A stretch of 48,406 nucleotides of DNA from Phycisphaerales bacterium (GTDB lineage: Bacteria > Planctomycetota > Phycisphaerae > Phycisphaerales > SM1A02). Position numbers and translations under genes: made by a program. Location: the NCBI GenBank assembly GCA_009691915.1, contig SIAD01000014.1, positions 1 to 48,406 on the forward strand. Direction: 5' to 3'. Of this stretch, positions 1 through 6,766 are shown piece by piece; within the stretch, counting starts at the first letter, position 1; each line of letters begins with the position of its first letter. The notes below the pieces were generated by a model. That model worked only from the letters and a program-made list of their open reading frames with translations, had not been told where the DNA came from and made no database searches.

Positions 1-27
1 ATCGACTTTCCCTATTCTAGCCTGTCT

Positions 28-1113
28 ATGAGACCTGAATCACTTTCGTTTCTTCACAGACTTCTCGACACGCCAAGCCCCTCTGGATTTGAAGCACCTG
101 GGCAAAAACTCTGGCTGGAATATGTGAAGCCAAGCGCCGCACGAACATGGTCTGATGCATACGGCAACTGCTTTGGGGAAATTGCGCCTGCGGGAGCGAA
201 GCGAACCGTGGCGGTGTGCGGACACGCAGACGAAATTGGATTGATGGTCAATCATGTCGACGCACAGGGCTTTGTCTATTGCCGGGCGATCGGCGGGATC
301 GACCCGGCGTCCATTGTCGGAAAGCGAATCCAGTTCCAGTCGAGTGTGGTGGGCGTCGCCAATCCAGTCGTCGGACTCGTCGGCGCGACAGCGATCCATC
401 TTCAGGACAAGGATGCGATGGGGAAGGTCCGCAAGCTGCACGAACTCTTTATTGACATCGGCGCGAAAGATGCGGCCTCCGCGATGGCCCGCATCAATAT
501 CGGCGATCCAGGGGTTTTCCTTGATGCGAGCATGATGATGAACGACGAACTCATCGTCGCGCGCGCGCTCGACAATCGAATCGGCACCTTCGTGGCGGCC
601 GAGACTCTGCGTCTTGTCGCGGCCGCCGGCAGCGAACTGAAAGTGCGAGTCGTCGCCGTCAGCACTGTGCAGGAGGAGATTGGCACTCATGGCGCAGCGA
701 TGGTGGCGGAGAGTCTGAGACCCGACATTGCGCTCGTCACTGATGTCGGCCACGCCACCGACTCGCCCGGGATCTCGCACGCCCAGCACGGTCACTTCAA
801 GATGGGCGAGGGTCCGAAGCTCGCCGTTGGCGCGGCGATGCACCCAGCGATTGTTTCCCGCCTGATCGCGGCCGCTGCCGCGAAGTCGATCCCGCTTCAA
901 CGCGCGGCTACACCAGGGCGCAGCGGAACAGACACGGACGCGATATTTCTTCGCGGCGGCGGCATCCCGAGCGGCCTTCTCAGCCTTCCCATCCGCTATA
1001 TGCACACCACCGTCGAGATTGCGCACCTTCGGGACCTCGAGCAGATTGCCGAGGTATTCGCGGGCATGATCCTCGCGCTCGGCGCGAACGGGATCAGCGA
1101 CGCTGCCCAGTGA
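28..1113 (+). CDS. M42 family metallopeptidase (FrvX/glutamyl aminopeptidase-like)
   Basis: This is a 361-residue cytosolic aminopeptidase of the M42 family, whose members form dodecameric tetrahedral shells and trim N-terminal residues from peptides using two metal ions. The metal and catalytic residues are all visible: His66 and Asp68 in GHADEIG, the bridging Asp182 in ALDNRIG, the Glu216-Glu217 pair in VQEEIGTHGA, Asp239 in VTDVGHATD, and His326 in RYMHTTVE. The length matches the family. The ATG at 28 has no Shine-Dalgarno sequence; a TATTCT hexamer (13-18) lies 9 bases upstream. A methyltransferase gene follows closely. The family call is secure, but substrate preference cannot be read from the sequence. 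Confidence 0.93.
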   Translation: MRPESLSFLHRLLDTPSPSGFEAPGQKLWLEYVKPSAARTWSDAYGNCFGEIAPAGAKRTVAVCGHADEIGLMVNHVDAQGFVYCRAIGGIDPASIVGKRIQFQSSVVGVANPVVGLVGATAIHLQDKDAMGKVRKLHELFIDIGAKDAASAMARINIGDPGVFLDASMMMNDELIVARALDNRIGTFVAAETLRLVAAAGSELKVRVVAVSTVQEEIGTHGAAMVAESLRPDIALVTDVGHATDSPGISHAQHGHFKMGEGPKLAVGAAMHPAIVSRLIAAAAAKSIPLQRAATPGRSGTDTDAIFLRGGGIPSGLLSLPIRYMHTTVEIAHLRDLEQIAEVFAGMILALGANGISDAAQ

Positions 1114-1145
1114 TCGCGGGAACTCGGCGTAGAATCGACGCTTCG

Positions 1146-1769
1146 ATGCTGAAGTTTGTCCATCAGGCGATCCGCAACATCCGAACGACCGGCTCGGTCG
1201 TGCCGAGTTCGCCGATGCTGGCGAAGGAGATGACCCGCTCGCTGCGTGGACACCGTGGCGAGAAGCGGGTTCTCGAGGTCGGCGCAGGCACCGGCGCCTT
1301 CACCTCCGCGGTGCTTCTCGCACTGCGCGGCCACGATCAGCTGGACATCGTCGAAATGAACCCTGCGTTCTGTGAGCACCTCGAAGTCCGGCTGCTGCAG
1401 GCGTTCCGCCGTCGCCACCCCGCGATCAAGATCCAACTCCACGCGCAACCGATCGAGCGGGCCCAGCTCGTCGGCGGCTACGACTTCGTTGTGTGCGGCC
1501 TCCCATTCAACAACTTTCCTCCGGCGCTTACCGATGTGATTTTCAAGCGGATGCTCTCGCTGATGCGGGATGGAGCCGAACTCACCTACTTCGAGTACGC
1601 CGGGCTCGGCGCGATCAGGAGCCCCTTCGTCGGATCGGCGGGACGGGAGCGCATTCGCGGTCATCAGGCGATCAAGCACGCCACTGCGAGAGACCACCGT
1701 GTGACCCGCCATCTTGTGCTCGCGAACTTCCCGCCCGCCCACGCCGTGCGCATCGTCAAGCGAAGATGA
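1146..1769 (+). CDS. Class I SAM-dependent methyltransferase, phospholipid N-methyltransferase-like
   Basis: This is a 207-residue Rossmann-fold methyltransferase. SAM-binding motif I (VLEVGAGTG) is at residues 42-50, with an acidic residue ending the second strand (IVEMNP) and a CGLPFNNF motif near 118-124. The N-terminus, with its NIRTTGSVVPSSP pattern, resembles bacterial PmtA-type phosphatidylethanolamine N-methyltransferases, which also share features with rRNA adenine dimethylases. I chose the ATG at 1146 because the family-like N-terminus begins there. A GTG at 1110 overlapping the upstream stop codon would add 12 residues. dapL begins 11 bases after the stop. The methyltransferase fold is clear, but the lipid substrate is inferred from similarity only. 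Confidence 0.75.
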   Translation: MLKFVHQAIRNIRTTGSVVPSSPMLAKEMTRSLRGHRGEKRVLEVGAGTGAFTSAVLLALRGHDQLDIVEMNPAFCEHLEVRLLQAFRRRHPAIKIQLHAQPIERAQLVGGYDFVVCGLPFNNFPPALTDVIFKRMLSLMRDGAELTYFEYAGLGAIRSPFVGSAGRERIRGHQAIKHATARDHRVTRHLVLANFPPAHAVRIVKRR

Positions 1770-1780
1770 TCTATTGAACC

Positions 1781-3031
1781 ATGTTCCGAGTCAACGACAA
1801 CTTCCTGAAACTCTCTGCGGGGTATCTGTTCCCGGAGATCGCACGACGGGTGGCCGCGTTCACCGAGGCGAACCCCGCGGTTGCGGGTCGCATCATCCGA
1901 TGTGGGATCGGCGATGTCACCGAACCCCTCCCTCGTGCGGCGATTGATGCCATGCGAAACGCGGTAGACGAACTCGCGCAGCGCGAGACCTTTCGTGGCT
2001 ATCCGCCACCCACGGGATACGACTTCGTTCGTGCGGCGATCGCCGAGGGGGATCTGCGCGCTCGGGGCTGCGACATCGCCGACGACGAAGTGTTCCTCAG
2101 CGATGGGTCCAAGCCGGACGCCAGCGCGATCCTCGAGATCCTCGGTCAGGGAAACCGAGTCGCCATCACCGATCCCGTCTACCCCGTCTACGCCGACACC
2201 AATGTCATGGCCGGCAACTCCGGAGTCGCGCTCGAGGGGGGCGGCTACGAGGGGTTCGTCTACCTCCCCTGCACGGCGGCCAATGGATTCTCCCCGGCGT
2301 TGCCGACCGAACGAGTTGATGTCGTCCATCTGTGTTCCCCGAACAATCCGACGGGAACGGTGCTTGACCGCGAAACGCTGACCCGTTGGGTGAGTGCCGC
2401 GCGCAGCAACGGGTGGCTCATCATGTTTGACGCCGCCTACGAGGCGTTCATCCGCGATGACTCGATCCCCCACTCCATCTACGAGATCGAGGGTGCTCGC
2501 GAGTGCGCCATCGAGTTCCGTTCGTTCTCGAAAGTCGGCGGGTTTACAGGGGTTCGTGCGGGGTACACGGTGATCCCGAAGTCGCTCCTTGGTGCCACTT
2601 CGGACGGCTCGCGGGTCGCGCTACACGGACTGTGGTTACGGCGATGGGCCACTTGCTCCAACGGCGTCTCGTGGCCAGTCCAGTGTGCGGTGGCCGCGCT
2701 CTATTCCCACGAAGGTCGCATGCAGACCCGCGCCCTCACCGACTTCTACCTCGCCAATGCGGCGCTCCTCGCCGACGCCTGCGAACGGCTCGGACTCCGA
2801 ACCGTTGGAGCAAGGAACTCTCCCTATGTGTGGACCGCGTGCCCAGCGGGACTATCTTCGTGGGAGACATTCGACCTGCTTCTTCGCGAGGCCCAGGTAG
2901 TGACGACTCCTGGCGCCGGGTTCGGTCGCTGCGGCGAGGGGTTCATTCGCATCAGCGCCTTCAACTCGCGCGCCAACGCTGAAGAGGTCGCACGGCGATT
3001 GACGGTGCTCGCATCGGTATCGGCGCGATAG
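1781..3031 (+). CDS. dapL: LL-diaminopimelate aminotransferase
   Basis: DapL converts tetrahydrodipicolinate directly to LL-diaminopimelate with glutamate as amino donor, a one-step bypass of the succinylase and acetylase routes to lysine and meso-DAP. The 416-residue protein is a fold-type I PLP enzyme. NNPTGT (188-193) is the cofactor-pocket asparagine motif, Asp217 and Tyr220 contact PLP, and Lys251 in SFSKVGGFTGVRAGY is the Schiff-base lysine. The N-terminus (NDNFLKLSAGYLFPEI) is distinctive for DapL rather than for other aspartate aminotransferase relatives. Length is typical. It converges with rlmE, leaving only 7 bases between the stop codons. DapL is common in Planctomycetes, which supports the lineage guess. 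Confidence 0.95.
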   Translation: MFRVNDNFLKLSAGYLFPEIARRVAAFTEANPAVAGRIIRCGIGDVTEPLPRAAIDAMRNAVDELAQRETFRGYPPPTGYDFVRAAIAEGDLRARGCDIADDEVFLSDGSKPDASAILEILGQGNRVAITDPVYPVYADTNVMAGNSGVALEGGGYEGFVYLPCTAANGFSPALPTERVDVVHLCSPNNPTGTVLDRETLTRWVSAARSNGWLIMFDAAYEAFIRDDSIPHSIYEIEGARECAIEFRSFSKVGGFTGVRAGYTVIPKSLLGATSDGSRVALHGLWLRRWATCSNGVSWPVQCAVAALYSHEGRMQTRALTDFYLANAALLADACERLGLRTVGARNSPYVWTACPAGLSSWETFDLLLREAQVVTTPGAGFGRCGEGFIRISAFNSRANAEEVARRLTVLASVSAR

Positions 3032-3038
3032 CCGAAGA

Positions 3039-3692
3039 TCAGGCGGACTGAGGCGATTCTCCCCACCCACGGCGGCGCGCACCGGCATCGGTGCCAGTGC
3101 TGTTGGCCGCTCCACCCTTGTACCCCTTGCCCACGACGAACATTTCCACACTCTCGCCTCGCGATGACTCCGGCTTGACTCCCTTGACTTCGTCGAAGAG
3201 ACCGTCGGTGCGCTTGAGTAGCGCTCCGTATCCCCCGCCCTCGTAGACCTTGAGGATGAGGTTCCCTCCCCGTCGCAGCCAATGGGGGAGACGGTCGAGC
3301 AGCGCATTGCAGAGGGCGATCGAACGGATGCTGTCCCCTGATGGATCGCCCGATGTGTCGGGGCCCATGTCGCTGATGACCGCGTCGAAGAGCGCGCCTC
3401 CGAATGACGCGGCCGTCAACTCATTTAGATCCGCCTGCATCACACGCACATTCGCGGGCAGCCCCCGCGCATCGATTTCCTTGAGATCGAATGCGCAGAC
3501 TTCGCCGGACTCGCCGACTCTCGCCGCGGCGACCTGTGTCCAGGATCCGGGGGCGGCACCCGCGTCGAGCACGCGGAACCCACGCCCGAGGATGCCTCGG
3601 CGGTCATCGATCTCTATCAGTTTGAATGCGCTGCGCGCGCGATACCCCTGCTCCTTCGCCTTTCGGAACCAGATGTCCTGCACATCCTTCAT
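3039..3692 (-). CDS. rlmE: 23S rRNA 2'-O-methyltransferase RlmE (FtsJ/RrmJ)
   Basis: RlmE methylates the 2'-OH of a uridine in the A-loop of 23S rRNA late in 50S assembly. The 217-residue protein carries the SAM motif VLDAGAAPGSWTQ at about 41-53. Its K-D-K-E tetrad is recognisable as Lys24 (RSAFKL), Asp108 (ISDMGP), Lys148 (LILKVY) and Glu183 (VEMFVV), with spacing close to the E. coli enzyme. The C-terminal 25 residues are a low-complexity Gly/Arg tail not expected in the family. I chose the ATG at 3692; a TTG at 3704 would add four residues. The gene starts 14 bases after the upstream esterase stop codon, so the two are probably cotranscribed. Confidence 0.93.
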   Translation of the reverse strand: MKDVQDIWFRKAKEQGYRARSAFKLIEIDDRRGILGRGFRVLDAGAAPGSWTQVAAARVGESGEVCAFDLKEIDARGLPANVRVMQADLNELTAASFGGALFDAVISDMGPDTSGDPSGDSIRSIALCNALLDRLPHWLRRGGNLILKVYEGGGYGALLKRTDGLFDEVKGVKPESSRGESVEMFVVGKGYKGGAANSTGTDAGARRRGWGESPQSA

Positions 3693-3706
3693 GGTGCTGA
3701 CCAAGC

Positions 3707-5428
3707 CTAGTCGTGGAGCTTCGCTCGGCGGAAGTGCTCCTGAATCTCGCGCCCGAACCGCACTTGCGCTAGCGGCAGAATCGTTTCATGAGTCGCGCCG
3801 CGGACGATCTCGATGTATCCCGGGCCACCGGGAAACTCACGCCCATGTTCCGCGGCCACGCGGGCGCAGGCATCGATCGTGTCGCGCAAAGCCAGTGCCG
3901 ACCGTTCCAGATAGAACGAGTCGCGATCGCCGACGAGAATGCGCACGCGTGACGCGACGAGCGCGCCGAGCCTTTCGGGATCGCGCTGGATGCGGCGCAC
4001 AAGGTCCCATGTGCTCCACGCCTCGACCGTCTGCGGGTCGATCACCCCAGTGAGCGGATCGCACAGCCGCCGCGGCGCGTTGGTACTAGCGTCGATGGGA
4101 CTGAACATGGCCGCCCATGCATCCCACTGCCCACCGGAATCCCCGCTGGGTGAGATCGCCCGCTCCATCCCCAACTCCTCTTCGAGAACCATCGGGACGA
4201 GATCGTGGGACGGACCGAGGACTTCGCGATAGGCAGCCCGCGCCGCGGTCTCGGTCGCGGTGGACTCGAAAAAGAGATTCTCGTCGCGGTAAAGATCGAC
4301 CAGCTCGAACTTGGAGAAGTCCAGCGGTTGGGGGGCACTGGCGAAGGCTGCGGAGAACACCGCGGGACATCGGACCGCCAGGAACACCGCTGCCCATCCT
4401 CCGGTTGAGTGTCCCTGCACCACACGCGCCTGTGGTTCCCGAACGAGCCGGAATCGCTCCTCGAGGTAGGGGATGAACTCAGTAACCAGCGCGGTGCCGC
4501 GAGGACCGTTCGCCTGGCTGTCGATGAATCCGTGGCTCCCGTACGGTCCCTCCTGATCAAGGACGACATACACGGCGTTCGCTCTCACCGCCCCGAGCGC
4601 GTCCGACGCAAGCTGCGTCGCAATCTCCTTGGCCAGCTCATGGCGCATTCCCGCAGGTGCGATCACATAGACCGTCGGCCAGATACGACGGCGTGCATTG
4701 AGATCACCGTATTGGCGAGGAAACACCATGGACGCTCGATGGTGGACGCGGCGGGAGGCCGCGGTGCTGAGGAGCGGGCTCTCTACTTCGATCTCCATGA
4801 CGTTGCGGTGATCCGGTGGCGCGGGGGAATCGATCCGACGCGTGAGCGCGAGCCGCACTTCATCGACCGAATCGCGATGAAATCCGATCCGTGCGACCGG
4901 CGAGATGAGGTTTCCCGCGGCACGATGCCCAGCGCCGTCTGTGTCCGGATCGAAGACAGCCTGCACCTCGTACTCCCCGTCGAGAAGGCGTGGTGCGGCC
5001 TCCGGCCACCACACTGATTGCGAAGAGAGTTTGATGGTCATTCCAGGCGCGAGCGCATCGACTCTCACCGACCCGATCGGCTGCGGATCCGAGAAGAACG
5101 GGCCGTCTGCGGGAGCACCCGTCGCGCGGCTGTCTAGCGCTTTCAGGAAGACGATGATGCGCCCCGACCGGGCTTTCGGATCAAGGAGCGTCGCACCCTC
5201 CAGCAGGAATTCGACTTGAAAGTGATCCGACGGCGCTTCCTCGCCCTCAGCGAGCGCGCGGACTCTGCGTCCCTTGTCGACTCGCTCACGGACTGTTCCA
5301 ATTGATCGTGCGGCCTCGTGACGGGCTGCATCCGACTGAGCGACAGTCGACTGCGGAGCAGGGACCGCGCGCTGCGACCCCTGTGGCATCAGTGCCACGA
5401 GTACCAGTCCTGCAAGCGAGACAATCAC
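3707..5428 (-). CDS. Secreted alpha/beta-hydrolase esterase with N-terminal accessory domain
   Basis: This is a predicted secreted or periplasmic serine esterase of 573 residues in the putative-esterase (esterase D-like) group. The hydrolase half (about 250-570) shows the nucleophile elbow GHSTGGW with Ser341, an acid candidate at Asp501 or Asp503 (VGDRDSFY) and His547 (GATHETI). Residues 1-16 form a short hydrophobic signal segment. Residues 70-245 look beta-rich and contain no known catalytic motif. The frame is open to 5812, but that extension runs through the divergent lipoprotein gene, so I chose the GTG at 5428 where the signal peptide begins. A TACGAT hexamer lies 6 bases upstream. The substrate is unknown. 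Confidence 0.8.
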   Translation of the reverse strand: MIVSLAGLVLVALMPQGSQRAVPAPQSTVAQSDAARHEAARSIGTVRERVDKGRRVRALAEGEEAPSDHFQVEFLLEGATLLDPKARSGRIIVFLKALDSRATGAPADGPFFSDPQPIGSVRVDALAPGMTIKLSSQSVWWPEAAPRLLDGEYEVQAVFDPDTDGAGHRAAGNLISPVARIGFHRDSVDEVRLALTRRIDSPAPPDHRNVMEIEVESPLLSTAASRRVHHRASMVFPRQYGDLNARRRIWPTVYVIAPAGMRHELAKEIATQLASDALGAVRANAVYVVLDQEGPYGSHGFIDSQANGPRGTALVTEFIPYLEERFRLVREPQARVVQGHSTGGWAAVFLAVRCPAVFSAAFASAPQPLDFSKFELVDLYRDENLFFESTATETAARAAYREVLGPSHDLVPMVLEEELGMERAISPSGDSGGQWDAWAAMFSPIDASTNAPRRLCDPLTGVIDPQTVEAWSTWDLVRRIQRDPERLGALVASRVRILVGDRDSFYLERSALALRDTIDACARVAAEHGREFPGGPGYIEIVRGATHETILPLAQVRFGREIQEHFRRAKLHD

Positions 5429-5434
5429 GCGATC

Positions 5435-5476
5435 ATCGTATGGGGCGCGTGCGAGCCTGACCGCGAGCGATAGACT
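5435..5476. promoter_or_regulatory. Candidate divergent -10 hexamers between esterase and lipoprotein genes
   Basis: The 54-base gap between two divergent genes must hold both promoters. On the minus strand TACGAT (5435-5440) ends 6 bases before the esterase GTG. On the plus strand TAGACT (5471-5476) ends 6 bases before the lipoprotein GTG. Neither has a convincing -35 hexamer or a Shine-Dalgarno sequence. If these are real -10 elements, both transcripts would begin at or next to the start codon. Confidence 0.3.
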
Positions 5477-5482
5477 CGCTGT

Positions 5483-6367
5483 GTGCGAACACAGACGGCC
5501 CAGCTGAAGCGTTGGCCGTCGAGGACCGCAAGTCTCTCTCTCTTGCTCGCTGCGGTGACCTGGGTCACCGGCTGCACGACCCATCCCCGCCCCGGGCTCG
5601 CGCACGGCGTTCTGCACGGCTGGAACGAGGTGGTCGGGGGACATGTCAGCCGCGCAGAGACCACTTTGGTGCCCAGCGACGGGGGATTGCAAGGCACGCC
5701 ACGCATTCCAGTCATGGGAATCGAGATCGACTCGTTCGGCGGTGATGTCGTCATCAAGGCCGACCCCAAAGCCGAAACCGCTTCGATCGAAGCGACCCGC
5801 TGGGGGACGCACGGCTATGGCCGTCGAGACGAGTCTGAGGCATCGCTTGACTCCATCACGGTGTCGTACGCGGTCGAGGACAGACCCGAGGGCAAGACGA
5901 TCGTTGTGAAGGCGACCTCAACCGCGCCCGAACCCTGGTTTCAGCATGTCGACCTGGTGGTCATCGTTCCCCGCCTCGGCGCGGCGATTGTCCGCTCCAG
6001 TCGAGGCCATGTGTATGTGACCGACTTCACCGACGGCGTTGACATTGAGACCACGAAGGGGGATGTGCGGGCGGTCTCCAATCATGTGCTGTCGCACCCC
6101 TCGACCATCCTCAACGCGGAGGGTTCGATCAACTGGCGCGCGCCGGCGGGTAGTGCCGCCATGATCGAAGCCGAGGCCGTCAACGGAACGGTGAGGGTGC
6201 GCGTGCGCGACGGCAAGTGGCTGGCAGTCGACTCCCGCAATGACCACGACTCGATGTATGGATCGATCAATCAAGGGAAGAACCTAGTGATCCTCCGCAC
6301 CGTCGATGGTGATGTCCGCGTGTTCGTAGGTCCCAATCCAACGCAGACCGGCTCGTTCGGCGAGTGA
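5483..6367 (+). CDS. Putative lipoprotein with repetitive beta-strand (DUF4097-like) body
   Basis: This is a 294-residue exported lipoprotein of unknown function. A basic N-region and a hydrophobic stretch (about 16-29) lead to VTGC, giving Cys31 as the acylation site. The mature part is made of short alternating strands, such as GIEIDSFGGDVVIKAD, VDIETTKGDVRAVSN and ILRTVDGDVRVFVG. This resembles the adhesin-like beta-solenoid proteins grouped as DUF4097. No catalytic motif is visible. The GTG at 5483 is the only start that preserves the signal peptide. It diverges from the esterase and converges with queF, with 16 bases between the stop codons. The lipoprotein call is good; the fold is inferred. 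Confidence 0.7.
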   Translation: MRTQTAQLKRWPSRTASLSLLLAAVTWVTGCTTHPRPGLAHGVLHGWNEVVGGHVSRAETTLVPSDGGLQGTPRIPVMGIEIDSFGGDVVIKADPKAETASIEATRWGTHGYGRRDESEASLDSITVSYAVEDRPEGKTIVVKATSTAPEPWFQHVDLVVIVPRLGAAIVRSSRGHVYVTDFTDGVDIETTKGDVRAVSNHVLSHPSTILNAEGSINWRAPAGSAAMIEAEAVNGTVRVRVRDGKWLAVDSRNDHDSMYGSINQGKNLVILRTVDGDVRVFVGPNPTQTGSFGE

Positions 6368-6383
6368 CTGCCCCTCGGGTGGC

Positions 6384-6752
6384 TCATCCGCGCGCGAAGG
6401 CGTCGGGGACCGTCCCGTGCGAGGCGACAATCCGCGACCGAATCCCGCCCCGGCCGCGCCACTCGGATACGACCTGAAGCCATGCCGGACTCATGCGCGA
6501 GACGAGATCGTCGCAAATGCGGTTGGTCACGGCCTCGTAGAAGATCCCCTCGCTACGAAACGACTGGTAGTAGAGCTTGAGCGACTTGAGTTCTACGCAG
6601 GACGCCTGCGGCTGATAGCGCAAAGTGATCGAGCCGAAGTCTGGATGACCGGTCTTGGGGCAGACTGATGTGAACTCTTCATTCACATGCTCAATGAGAT
6701 AGCCCCGCGTCGTGGGCGAATCGAAGAAATCGAGGAGGTCGGTGCGAGGCAT
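6384..6752 (-). CDS. queF: NADPH-dependent 7-cyano-7-deazaguanine reductase (short, YkvM type)
   Basis: QueF reduces the nitrile of preQ0 to the amine preQ1, a step toward queuosine in tRNA anticodons. The 122-residue protein has the nucleophilic Cys31 in TSVCPKTGHPDFG and the proton donor Asp38, with the seven-residue spacing seen in the B. subtilis enzyme. It also has the family NADPH motif ELKSLKLYYQSFRSEG at 54-69. It is shorter than B. subtilis QueF and belongs to the unimodular subgroup. It is the last gene of the minus-strand run starting at the secretin, 14 bases after the endonuclease/TPR frame. No other queuosine gene is in the window. Confidence 0.94.
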   Translation of the reverse strand: MPRTDLLDFFDSPTTRGYLIEHVNEEFTSVCPKTGHPDFGSITLRYQPQASCVELKSLKLYYQSFRSEGIFYEAVTNRICDDLVSRMSPAWLQVVSEWRGRGGIRSRIVASHGTVPDAFARG

Positions 6753-6766
6753 GGGACCGTAGGGGT

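Noticed and set aside
40-1026. A 328-codon minus-strand frame opposite the M42 peptidase
   Set aside because: It is opposite a gene with all metal-binding motifs and encodes a His/Arg/Asp-rich product with no domain.
5429-5812. N-terminal extension of the esterase frame
   Set aside because: The extension lies inside the divergent lipoprotein gene, and the signal peptide starts at the GTG at 5428.
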